From Panax quinquefolius (taxonomy: Eukaryota > Streptophyta > Magnoliopsida > Apiales > Araliaceae): a DNA stretch of 64,000 nucleotides. Where the stretch lies: the NCBI GenBank assembly GCA_020205615.1, contig CM035171.1, forward strand, positions 4,446,267 to 4,510,266, written 5' to 3'. Of the stretch, positions 46,133-56,420 are shown one piece after another. The number at the start of each line of letters is the position of its first letter. Positions within the stretch are counted from its first letter, which is position 1. A program made the translations under genes and the position numbers. The notes beneath the pieces were generated by a model, which was not told where the DNA came from, did no database searches, and saw nothing but the letters and a program-made list of their open reading frames with translations.

Positions 46133-46685
46133 AATATTTGATTCCGAGATGTATATTGATTGATGTTACAGGATAAAAGATAGAGCGATGAACTTTTAAA
46201 TTCATACATAGAAGATAATAGTTTTCATTCTCTACTTAACTCTTCTAATGAATTATTATTTCATTCATGAATATTGATTTAAAATTTGTTGTCTATTGTA
46301 TTCTATTAGATTTTTCCCCGTTGAAGACTAACGGTAATTTGTTGTATATTATCTTAGTCATAATATTCTTTACCGGGCTAGTTGAGCTCACCCTTTTCCT
46401 TTTTTGTTCCATTTTTCTTCTCGGGAGGCGAGAATATAAGCGAGATTTAGCCTCGGGGTATGGAATGAAGGTTTTAGAAAGAATTGTTTAGTAGTCCTCA
46501 CCATTTTGTAAAATAATGTATCAATAAATGTGATGAGGATTTATTTGAGTATAGATATTGTCTAGAAGATAATATTTGTATTCAAACTCACAGCTTTCTT
46601 GTTGTAATAATAAAGTTGTAGTTGTTTACGCACCATGTATTGACAACTCAGAATGGGTGATGTATACCTATTTTGGGGCGCCACA

Positions 46686-47420
46686 TCTTCCACAAATCTC
46701 CGATAATAACCAATTTAAGCCCAAGAAGCTACGTACTTGATCATCGACTTGGGTTGCTCCAACTTTGTATTGCTTCAATCTTGGCACGGATCAACAGATA
46801 CTCCTTGTTTCGACACCACGTGCCCAAGGAATGCTACTTCCTCAAGCCGTAACTCGCATTTCTTCAATTTGGCATATAGTTGGTTTTCACGAAGCCTTCG
46901 AGTACCAACTTCAAATGGTGCTCATGATCTTCACGGCTTTTGGAATATATGAGGATGTCATCAATAAAGACAACAACGAATTGATCCAAATATTCTTTGA
47001 ATACTCGATTCATCATATCCATGAAAGCCGCAGGAGTATTAGTCTGATTTGAAAGACATGACTAAGAATTCATAATGCCCGTCATCGAAGTTCTAAAGGC
47101 GTCTTTGGAATATCCTCGATTCTAATCTTGATTGATGATATCCGTAATCTAAGATCGATTTTTGAAAAGAATTGTGCCCTTGCAACTAGTCAAACAAGTC
47201 ATCAATACGTGGTAGAGGATACCTATTCTTGATGGTGACATGGTTCAATTCCGATAGTCAATATAAAGTCGCATACTCCCATCTTTCTTCTTTATGAATA
47301 AAACAGAGCACCCCAAGGAGATGTACTTAGGACTTAATGAAACCGATGTCCAACAATTCTGTGTAGTTGGACCTTTAACTCTCGAAGTTCAATAGAGCCA
47401 TTCGATATGGGGTTTTAGAA
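46686..47420 (-). pseudogene. E6 RT, main piece right of the solo LTR
   Basis: The FIDD box is encoded at 46956-46970 and the YSKS and HEHHL blocks at about 46915-46950. The [14 protein letters not shown] block is about 46980-47030, the KKDGS motif about 47270-47300 and the YRMAL start about 47398-47415. It continues directly from the piece at 43860-43991 once the solo LTR is removed. Frameshifted. Confidence 0.87.
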
Positions 47421-47592
47421 ATGGGCTTTGTACCAAAGTTCAAGATCAATAAAGAATTCAACTTCACGTTACGGGGTAGGCCAGGAAGTTCTTCAGAAAT
47501 ACGTCAGAAATTCAATAACAATGTAAATATTATTCAAATTTGACGTGTCTTTATTCAAATCCATAACATGGGCTAAGAAAGCTCGACATCCG
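47421..47592 (-). pseudogene. E6 PR-RT linker, left of the F3 insertion
   Basis: Encodes on the minus strand the variable linker between protease and RT, including FLAHVMDLNKD (about 47555-47590). It ends at GACATCCG, where F3 starts; the site resumes at 56009 with ATCCGCTTTTTCAATAAACG. Confidence 0.82.
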
Positions 47593-47640
47593 TGATGTAA
47601 TTCTTAATTTTATGAAATAAAAGTATTCAAATTTTTTTTT

Positions 47641-47760
47641 AAATTACTATTCATGAGTTACTTATTCATGAGTTACTATTCACGAGTTACTATTCACGAA
47701 GTTACTATTCATGAGTTACTATTCACGAAAGTTACTATTCACGAAAGTACTATTCATTAA
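47641..47760 (+). repeat. TTACTATTCACGA tandem array
   Basis: About eight consecutive units of (G)TTACTATTCATGA / TTACTATTCACGA, 13-16 bp each. Shorter runs of the same unit occur in F2 LTRs at about 34235-34290 and 45600-45660. The F3 3' LTR has only scattered remnants (52170-52200). Confidence 0.88.
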
Positions 47761-48347
47761 GCATGATAAAAAAATTTCGTAAGAAGGCATTACTCAATAA
47801 TTATTACAGTAATTATCGCTCAATATTTTATTTTATTGATTCAATAATTGTTACGTTGATATTTTATATTATTGTTGTTTCAATAATTGTCATTTTACAA
47901 GATTTTCCATTATCGAGCAATAATTCATATTATCCGAATAATATTATTAGATAACATTATTGGCAATGCCTAGAAAGTTCTCGCTCTAAGGAGAGGTTTG
48001 GTCACCTAATCGCGCCGCCAAGAAGGAGAAATTCTTATGGAAAGCCCCCTTTCCCGAACCGCCTCGGTTGTTAATATTGTGATTATGTAATATTATTTGT
48101 GAATAATTAATTATTGATTTATATGATGAGGAAAATATTGATTTTATGTGGATATAGATGGAGAAAATTTTTAATGTGACAATTGTTGAAAATTAATATT
48201 TTATCTTTTTCGATAAAATAATTCATTTAAATATATTATTTTAATAATATATTGATGGTGATATTTTACAATAAATTCATGGTTTATAAATAGATGAGGT
48301 GGAAGAGAGAAGATAGAATTGGAATTATTTAATAATTGTAAATATTT

Positions 48348-48349
<2 letters not shown>

Positions 48350-48379
<30 letters not shown>

Positions 48380-48399
48380 CGTATTTGTGTGTGTGTGTG
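48350..48399 (+). repeat. (AT)n and (GT)n microsatellite in F3 5' LTR
   Basis: Alternating AT at 48350-48376 followed after GTACGTATTT by GTGTGTGTGTGTG. The 3' LTR has the same compound repeat at 52867-52911 with a shorter AT run. Confidence 0.9.
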
Positions 48400-48846
48400 G
48401 AAGAAGTGGTGGGGGTAAGAGAAGAAAGTGTGGGAAGAGAGAGTTAGTGGAGAATTATGGGAAAGGAAGAAAGAGAAAGGGAAGAGAAGGAAATTAGAAA
48501 ACTTATCCGTATGCAGATTTTGGTCATTTTTCGTTTGGAATTTGGAAAAAATTTCTTCTGTAAAGTTGTAGAGAATTCGATTTCAGGTAGAATGGACATA
48601 AAATTCGTATTTTTCTGATAACCGGTCTATTTTCTATGAATTACTGAAGTTTCGGAAAATAAAATGATTTTTATTAAATTTATGGGTGGGACCCACTTTG
48701 GTTGGTGTTGATTACACATGTGGGCTGCTATTTTTTTTTCCAAGATGGCTAGCATGCTTTGAATCATTGTGGTGTGCGTAGAAGAATTGGTAAGAAATAA
48801 TAATTCTTTATTATTTTAGTCTCCTATGGCGTTTCTAAAGATTTTC

Positions 48847-48854
48847 TATAAATA
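48847..48854 (+). promoter_or_regulatory. F3 5' LTR TATA box
   Basis: TATAAATA followed by AGTGACTTAGGTTAGAATTG, the shared leader. Confidence 0.6.
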
Positions 48855-50039
48855 AGTGACTTAGGTTAGAATTGAAAATCACACCGTAAACAAGTTTTTT
48901 TCTCTCTCTCTAGATTATCGAAAGCGTATTCTTGTGAGTATTTTGAGTATACTTTGAGTATTGATATACGGTGCAAGTTCGATTCAAACGTTATTCCAAT
49001 GTAATCGCTTCTTTTGAGGTAAGAGGATAGTAAAGTGGATTTTAAGTGGTTATTATGTTTTTAGTTTTGAAATTTTTCTGAACCTTCAAAATTCTGGAAA
49101 AATTTGAAATGATATTTTGATGAGTTTTAGCTTGTGTCCAAAAAATGGCGATTTTTGGATGTATAGATTGAGAGTTATGAATTTTATGAGAAAAGACTAT
49201 TTTAAAAGTAACCGCTTATAACTCCTTGTGATTAACTCCAAAATTGATGAAATTTTTATTGGGAGTACATATATATAATATCAGTATACCGTGTAAATTT
49301 CAGAATTTTTGGATAAAAGTATAATTTATGATAAATGTTTAAATATTCGGTGGTTTTGGCCATATAAAAAATAGTAAATGAATTTTTAAAATTTAGAGAA
49401 AAATATATGTTCAATATGGGACTATGTTATACTAAATCCCAGAAAAGAAATATTTTTGGAATTGATTTGGTATTTTTCATGAAAAAATTTTAGTTATGAG
49501 TAAACGAATTAAATATGTTATGTGAAGTAAGAAAATTGGAAAATATGATTTTATGGCTTGAGAATCATATATGAGGTATATGCAGATTTTTGATGAGGGT
49601 TTTGGTTATTGGTGATGAAATCTTATGAGTTTGGCATTTTATGATGGTTAAATGCATTAATTAGTAAAGTGTAAACAATTTAATTAAATTGTTTATAAGT
49701 TTAAGAAATGATTAAAATATTATTATAATATTAATAATATTAGATTATGAGATTTCTAAGTGATTTATAACATTTGTATTAAGGTGTTATAAATATGGAT
49801 ATGAATTTTATTATAAAACTTTATCTTTTCGTAGGTCGAGGTTACTACGCACGATACTGCAGACTATGTACGAATAACGGAGTACTATTCACGACAAATT
49901 GGTTTCTTCTCCGACCAAATTATCATTGATTTATAAATCTTACTCTTGAAATTAAAACCATGTTTTGATTATATTATTTTATATAACATTCTTATAACCC
50001 TAATGATGAAATTTTCTTCGACTTGAGTGTAAAGATGGG

Positions 50040-50345
50040 TAGATTATTGGTATGATCGTGACTATAGGTTCTCTTTGGCAAGAGTGCAAAAAAGTTGAAT
50101 TGTTGACCGGTATGATCATGGCCATTGAATTTACAATTGAATATTTTTAGCTTAAGTGCAAAGGTGAATCGATCAACACGGTTATAATTATGGTTATATA
50201 ACTTCGAAATGATTATGTATTTCTTTCGATATATGAATATTTTTGGCTCAGAAATGCAAAAGATGAATTGTTGTTGAATATCTTTGGCCCGTAGTGCAAA
50301 AGATGAACTGTTGATGAATATCTTTGGCCGTGGTGCGAAAAGATG
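50040..50345 (+). repeat. Hairpin modules in F3 5' LTR
   Basis: Six or so units; the last three (from about 50239, 50280 and 50320) repeat every about 40 bp as AATATCTTTGGCC.GTAGTGCAAAAGATGA. Earlier ones are more diverged (CTTTGGCAAGAGTGCAAAA). Confidence 0.83.
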
Positions 50346-51009
50346 AATTTATTAGTATGATTATGATTTGCAGAATCTTTGGTCAGAAATAAGTGCAAAT
50401 TATGGTATAACCATGATCTTTGATGTTCCGGTAAAGACAGATGATGAAATTATCTTCGTCCCGGATAAGAAAAGGAATTTAGAATCACAATTATGATTAT
50501 GAGTTATTCATATGATTGTGGACAAGAACCTGTTGATTGATGTTCTGAGGATAAAACATTGTTGGTGGACTTTTAACATGGAGAAGATATAGATTTTATG
50601 GTCTATTCGACTCTTTTAATGGATTGCTTCATTCACCGCGCAACTATGGTTGAAAAGTTTTATCATCTACCATATGTTCTAAATCTCTCGATTTATTACC
50701 GATGAAGACTATTGATAATTTATTTATCTTTAGTCATAATATTCTTTATCGAAGTTTAGTTGTCAGGTTTCACCCTTTTGTTTCACAATTCTTTTCGTGT
50801 AATAAAAGTGTAATTTGGGTTGATGGGGATAACAAGGAATATAACGGTGGTCGATAGTTGTTGAGGGTTTCCCTAAAGAGTATGGAAATAATTTTATTGA
50901 GGACTTTAATGTGTTGTATTTTATACATCATTTAATAGTTATTTTTGGTGAATTAAATAGGGTGAGGCTAACCCAACTTTGGAAGTGTGTTTTGTCACTA
51001 TCATACAAG

Positions 51010-51359
51010 ATGTCTAACGACATACAACCTCGTGTTATCATAAGACATGGTTGTGCTCATCCACTTTCGAGTATATTTACAAGCACTACCTATATAATCT
51101 TGGTGTTTGTTTGGAGTATAATACCCAATTAGAGACAGTGGAGATAATGATATTTCAAGAGAAGACTCACCATTGGGAAGAATATGATAGTAATCTTCTC
51201 ATTTTTCTTTGGGGTCTATTGGGTCAACCAAGGATAATTCTGTGGCCATATGATATCTACCATAACCTAAAAGCATGGCCTCCCATGTATGAAGGTTTCC
51301 TTGAGCACTTCCCAAAGATTCTAATTTCTAAAACAGTTTTTGACTATACCTTTATGTAA
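51010..51359 (+). pseudogene. Unrecognised open-frame block in F3 5' LTR
   Basis: Starts with ATG at 51010, in a frame that also extends upstream, reading MSNDIQPRVIIRHGCAHPL. About 60 bases later the meaningful reading moves to another frame, which stays open to a TAA at 51357-51359 and includes YNLGVCLEYNTQLE, KTHHWEEYDSNLL, GQPRIILWPYDIYH and LKAWPPMYEGFLEHFPK. The composition (Trp, Pro, His rich) is unlike retrotransposon domains I know, and the block is absent from F2 LTRs. It could be a captured host exon or chance. I do not recognise a family. Confidence 0.5.
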
Positions 51360-51534
51360 GGTGTCATTGTGACGTGCTACAGTTGGTATATATTTGTTTC
51401 TAAACTCACAACATATGTGTTGTTGTATTTTGCACGACAATTGTTGTAATAAAGTTGTAGTTGTTTTCCGTACCATATATTTGGCGACTCAGAATGGGTT
51501 GGATGGAATGGACCTATTTTGGGGACGTCACAGT

Positions 51535-51546
51535 TGGTATCAGAGC
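51535..51546 (+). other. F3 primer binding site, intact
   Basis: TGGTATCAGAGC, full match to the initiator tRNA-Met primer, three bases inside the 5' LTR. Confidence 0.92.
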
Positions 51547-52020
51547 TATAAGTAAAGAGCCCCGAGCCTCTCGCTGGTGACTTCCTGTTGATGGGGGATG
51601 CACCGAAGCCAGACTCTCCGTAGGGGACGCCTGCTTCTGGTGGGCAAACCGATAGTATCAATGTGAGGTGCTTGACACAAGTTGGTGTCCGAGTCACATT
51701 TGGTATCGAGCTTAGGGATATGATCTCTCAAGGAGATCGGGATTAGAACTAGGAGGGGAGAGATGAGTAAATCCTTCGCTAGTGTGTCCTACCTAAGCTT
51801 ATTTGTTGGTCAGTCATAATATCGGGATATTATGTGATATGTTAATTTGTTAAATTAACCCTTGTTTTGAAGCTGTATTCTAGAATGATATCAAATACGA
51901 GGAGATGAAAGCAATGGAGAAATCATGATGACGAGGGGAGATAGAATCTGAAATGAAAACAAGGTATTCTCAACTCTTTGAAAATACTGTGCACGTAAAT
52001 TTCAGGGGACTAAATTTCAT
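51547..52020 (+). other. F3 internal region, leader fused to end of pol
   Basis: 51700-51890 is the leader seen before gag in the F2 elements (GATATGATCTCT, GGGGAGAGATGAGTAAATCC, CTACCTAAGCTTATTTGTTGG). At about 51895-51905 it jumps to bases equivalent to the last about 120 bp of pol (GGAGATAGAATCTGAAATGA, AAGGTATTCTCAACTCTTTG). The stretch 51548-51698, with GAGCCCCGAGCCTCTCG and a second CATTTGGTATCGAGC, is an extra piece that duplicates the PBS vicinity. No coding potential. Confidence 0.85.
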
Positions 52021-52031
52021 AAGGAGGGAGA
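52021..52031 (+). other. F3 polypurine tract
   Basis: AAGGAGGGAGA immediately before the 3' LTR (TCAGAAGACC). Confidence 0.85.
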
Positions 52032-53356
52032 TCAGAAGACCTCAACTTTTTAATGAAATAAAAGTATTCAAATTTTTTAAATTACTATTAATGTGGATAG
52101 TTAGGGGTTAAATACGCAAATATTCAAAACGTTGGTTATAAAATATTCACGAATTTATTATTGGTCATGAGTTATTTATTCATGAGAATACTATTCACGA
52201 GTCCCATAACTATTTGGATGAGAAAAAGCATGATAAAATTTTTTTAACTACGAAGAAGTTACTATCAAGTATTACTGGAATAATAATGGTTAAAACAGAA
52301 TTGGTTGCTCAATATTTTATTTTATTGATTCAATAATTACATACGTTGATATTTTATATTATTGTTTGATATTTATATTGTCGTTGTTTCAATAATTGTC
52401 ATTACACGAAGATTTTCCATTATCAGAGCAATAATTCATATTATCTGAATAATATTATTGGATAACATTATTGGCAATGCCTAGAAAGTTCGCATCTAAG
52501 GAGAGGTTTGGTCACCTAATTCTTGCCACCAAGAAGGAGAAATTCTTATTGGAAAGCCCCCTCTTTCCTGGGAACGGCCTGGTTGTTAATATTGTGATTA
52601 TGTAATATTATTTGTGAATAATTAATTATTGATTTATATGATGAGGAAAATATTGATTTTATATGGATATAGATGGAGAAAATTTTTAATGTGACAATTG
52701 TTGAAAATTAATATTTTATCTTTTTCTGATAAAATAATTCATTTAAATATATTATTTTAATAATATATTGATGGTGATATTTTACAATAAATTCATGGTT
52801 TATAAATAGATGAGTGGAAGAGAGAAGATAGAATTGGAATTATTTAATAATTGTAAATATTTTAATGTATATATATATATATATATACGTATTTATGTGT
52901 GTGTGTGTGTGGAAGAAGTGGTGGGGGTAAGAGAAGAAAGTGGGGGAAGAGAGAGAGTTAGTGGAGAATTATGGAAAGGAAGAAAGAGAAAAAAGAAGGA
53001 AATTAGAAAACTTATCCGTATGCAGATTTTGGTCATTTTTCGCTTGGAATTTGGAAAAATTTCTTCAGTAAAGTTGTAGAGAATTCGATTTCAAAGTAAT
53101 GGACATAAAATTTGTATTTTCTCGATAACCTAGGTCTATTTTCTATGAATTATGAAGTTTGGAAAATAAAATGATTTTATTAAATTTATGGGTGGGACCC
53201 ACTTTGGTTGGTGTTGATTACACATGTGGGCTGCTGCTTTTTTTTTCCAAGATGGCTAGCATGCTTTGAATCATTGTGGTGTGCGTAGAAGAATTGGTAA
53301 GAAATAATAATTTTTATTATTTTAGTCTCCTACTGTATGCGTTCTAAAGATTTTTC

Positions 53357-53364
53357 TATAAATA
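53357..53364 (+). promoter_or_regulatory. F3 3' LTR TATA box
   Basis: TATAAATA at the position matching 48847-48854. Confidence 0.55.
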
Positions 53365-54539
53365 AGCGCTTAGGTTAGAATTGAAAATCACACCGTAAAC
53401 AAGTTTTCTTTTCTCTCTAGATTATCGAAAGCGTATTCTTGTGAGTATTTTGAGTATACTTTGAGTATTGATATACTACTGGTGCAAGTTCGTTTCAATT
53501 GTTATTCCAAATGTAAGCTTTCTTTTTGAGGTAAGTGGATAGTAAGAGATTTTAAGGGTTATTATGTTTTTAGTTTCAAAATTTTTCTGAACCTTCAAAA
53601 TTCTGGAAAAATTTGAAATGATATTTTGATGAGTTTTAGCTTTGTGTCCAAAATGGCGATTTTTGGATGTATAGATTGAGAGTTATGAATTTTATGAGAA
53701 AAGACTATTTTAAAAGTAACCGCTTATAACTCCTTGTGATTAACTCCAAAATTGATGAAATTTTTATTGGGAGTACATCTATATAATATCAGTATACCGT
53801 GTAAATTTCAGAATTTTTGGATAAAAGTATAATTTATGATAAATGTTTAAATATTCGGTGGTTTTGGCCATATAAAAATAGTAAATGAATTTTTAAAATT
53901 TAGAGAAAATATATATTCAATATGGGACTATGTTATACTAAATCCCAGAAAATAAATATTTTTGGAATTGATTTGGTATTTTCATGAAAAAATTTTAGTT
54001 ATGAGTAAATGAATTAAATATGTTATGTGAAGTAAGAAAATTGGAAAATATGATTTTATGGCTTGAGAATCATATATGAGGTATATGCAGATTTTTGATG
54101 AGGGTTTTGGTTATTGGTGATGAAATCTTATGAGTTTGGCATTTTATGATGGATTAAATGCATTAATTAGTAAAGTGTAAACAATTTAATTAAATTGTTT
54201 ATAAGTTTAAGAAATGATTAAAATATTATTATAATATTAATAATATTAGATTATGAGATTTCTAAGTGATTTATAACATTTGTATTAAGGTGTTATAAAT
54301 ATGGATATGAATTTTATTATAAAACTTTATCTTTTCGTCGATTGTTATTACTTACGCACGTATACTGCAGACTATGTACGAATACGGGTACTATTCACGA
54401 CAAATTGGTTTCTTTTCTCCACCAAATTATCGTTGATTTATAAATCTTACTCTTGAAATTAAAACCATGTTTTGATTATATTGTTTTTATATAACATTCT
54501 TATAACCCTAATGATGAAATTCTTCGACTTGAGTGTAAA

Positions 54540-54845
54540 GATGGGTAGATTATTGGTATGATCATTGACTATAGGTTCTCTTTGCCAAGAGTGCAAAAGT
54601 TGAATTGTTGGATCGGTATGATCATGGCCATTGAATTTACAATTGAATATTTTTAGCTTAAGTGCAAAGGTGAATTGATCAACATGGTTATAATTATGGT
54701 TATATAACTTCTGAAATGATTATGTATTTCTTTGATATATGAATATCTTTGGCTCGTAGTGCAAAGATGACTTGTTGTTGAATATCTTTGGCATGTAGTG
54801 CAAAGATGAACTGTTGATGAATATCTTTGGCCGTGGTGCAAAGAT
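54540..54845 (+). repeat. Hairpin modules in F3 3' LTR
   Basis: Last three units at about 54740-54850 read ATCTTTGGC..GTAGTGCAAAGAT; the ATCTTTG/CAAAGAT arms are cleaner than in the 5' LTR, where an extra A is read. Confidence 0.83.
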
Positions 54846-55481
54846 GAATTTATTAGTATGATTATGAACAGAAATTGTGATTTGGTATAACCATGATCTT
54901 TGATGTTCCAGGTAAAGACAGGTGATGAAATTATCTTCGTCCTGGATAAGAAGAGGAATTTAGAATCACAATTATGATTATGAGTTATTCATATGATTGT
55001 GGACAAGAACTGTTGATTGATGTTACAGGGATAAAACATTGTTGGTGGACTTTTAACATGGAGAAGATATAGATTTTATGGTCTATTTGACTCTTCTAAT
55101 GGATTGCTTCATTCCACGCAACTATGGTTGAAAAGTTTTATCATCTACCATATGTTCTAAATCTACGATTTACATCGATGAAGACTATTGATAATTTATT
55201 TATCTTTAGTCATAATATTCTTTATCGAGCTAGTTGTGCTCACCCTTTTGTTTCACAATTCCTTTCGTGTAATAAAAGTGTAGTCGGGTGGGAAAGCGGG
55301 GATAACAAGGGAATATAACGGTGGTCGATAGTTGTTGAGGTTTTCCTAAAGAGTATGGAAATAATTTTATTGAGGACTTTAATGTGTTGTATTTTATACA
55401 TCATTTAATAGTTATTTTTGGTGAATTAAATAGGTGAAAGTAACCCAACTTTGGAAGGGTGTTTTGTCACTATCATACAAG

Positions 55482-55835
55482 ATGTCTAATGACATACAAC
55501 CTCGTGTTATCATAAGACATGGTTGTGCTCATCCACTTGCTTTGAGTATATTTACAAGCCTTACCTATATAATCTTGGTGTTTGTTTGGAGTATAATACC
55601 CAATTAGAGACAAGTGGAGATAATGATATTTCAAGAGAAGACTCACCATTGGGAAGAATATGATAGTAATCTTCTCATTTTTCTTTGGGGTCTATTGGTC
55701 AACCAAGGATAATTTCTGTGGCCATATGATATCTACCATAACCTAAAAGCATGGCCTCCCCATGTATGAAGGTTTCTTGAGCACTTCCCAAAGATTCTAA
55801 TTTCTAACACGGTTTTTGACTATACCTTTATGTAA
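55482..55835 (+). pseudogene. Unrecognised open-frame block in F3 3' LTR
   Basis: Same block as at 51010-51359, starting with an ATG at 55482 (MSNDIQPRVIIRHGCAHPLA) and ending at the same TAA. Segments KTHHWEEYDSNLL, LWPYDIYHNLKAW and GFLEHFPK are repeated but lie in more than one frame because of single-base differences. Its presence in both LTRs means it was in the element before the last transposition. Confidence 0.5.
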
Positions 55836-56008
55836 GGTGTCATTGTCGCGACGCTATGATTGGTATATATTTGTTTCTAAACTCACAACATATGTGTTGT
55901 TGTATTTTGCACGACAATTGTTGTAATAAAGTTGTAGTTGTTTTCCGTACCATATATTTGGCGACTCGTAATGGTTGGATGGAATGGACCTATTTTGGGG
56001 ACGCCACA

Positions 56009-56420
56009 ATCCGCTTTTTCAATAAACGAATATTTTTATGATTAGATATGACGGTGATTGATTTTAATGGTTTAGTTGCTTGAATTGACAACAAAGTTGG
56101 TTAAGAATATGAAAACTAACAACCTTACGAAAACAATCAATTTTGGCATGATGAGTAGTTAACCAATCAATCCTAAAATCACATCAAAAGCAAGTATCTT
56201 TAAAGAGATAAGGTCAACGGTAAGGTGATGGTGCCAACTTGAATCAAACAAGATTTATAAGCGATGGATGTGATGAAAGTTTCTCCTAACTGAGTTTCCA
56301 CAGATATGTCAAAGTCTAATTTCTCGAGTCAAGTTTAAACGTTGAGCACACGCAGAGAGATAAATGAATGGGTAAGACCGTGATCAAGTAAGGTATAAAC
56401 TTCGCAAGAATTTATAAATA
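56009..56420 (-). pseudogene. E6 aspartic protease (broken), right of F3
   Basis: Contains the start of the linker cut by F3 and the protease body: YHAKIDCF (about 56145-56175), VDR/IDWLTTHH-like bases, and the active-site region at about 56365-56400 reading YTLLDHGLTHS on the minus strand (family form D-S/T-G-A-THS). Frameshifted. Confidence 0.78.

Larger units (their letters stand above)
43992..46685 (+). repeat. Solo F2 LTR in E6 RT; reference F2 LTR
   Basis: Plus-strand LTR from GTAAGACCCCAACTTATT to TTTTGGGGCGCCACA, about 2.7 kb, with no PBS or internal region. Flanks CCTTC (43987-43991) and TCTTC (46686-46690) match the RT site CCTTCCAC seen uninterrupted at about 27849, so a near-perfect 5-bp target duplication is supported. 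Contains a foldback block (44462-44776), TATA box (45318-45325), TATTCACGA repeats (45600-45660) and hairpin modules (46004-46132). No gene. Confidence 0.93.
47593..51532 (+). repeat. F3 5' LTR
   Basis: From TGATGTAATTCTTAATTTTATG to GGGGACGTCACA, about 3.94 kb. Its first about 200 bp differ from the 3' LTR: here a TATTCACGA tandem array (47641-47760) replaces part of the U3. Other contents are a weaker foldback block (47879-48191), an AT/GT microsatellite, a TATA box (48847-48854), hairpin modules (50040-50345) and the unrecognised open-frame block (51010-51359). Between about 48990 and 50030 I see only AT-rich LTR sequence. Confidence 0.92.
47593..56008 (+). mobile_element. F3: LARD-like non-autonomous LTR retrotransposon
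   Basis: Plus-strand element of 8,416 bp: 5' LTR 47593-51532, about 500 bp internal region, 3' LTR 52032-56008, flanked by identical ATCCG (47588-47592 and 56009-56013). The internal part keeps an intact tRNA-Met PBS, a leader homologous to the F2 leaders, about 170 bp of the pol end, and a polypurine tract. All of gag, PR, RT, RNase H and most of integrase are absent. Mobilisation must have depended on proteins from a relative, probably F1 or F2. Its length fits the large retrotransposon derivative (LARD) class. Confidence 0.93.
52032..56008 (+). repeat. F3 3' LTR
   Basis: From TCAGAAGACCTCAACTTTTT to GGGGACGCCACA, about 3.98 kb, collinear with the 5' LTR apart from the U3 start and many small differences. 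Contains a foldback block (52388-52702), microsatellite, TATA box (53357-53364), hairpin modules (54540-54845) and the same open-frame block (55482-55835). Confidence 0.92.

Noticed and set aside
47641..47760. Tandem array as centromere or telomere satellite
   Set aside because: Only about eight short units confined to an LTR start; the same unit occurs in small runs in F2 LTRs.
48350..48399. AT/GT microsatellite as a regulatory or origin element
   Set aside because: It is a simple repeat present in both F3 LTRs, with no supporting signal.
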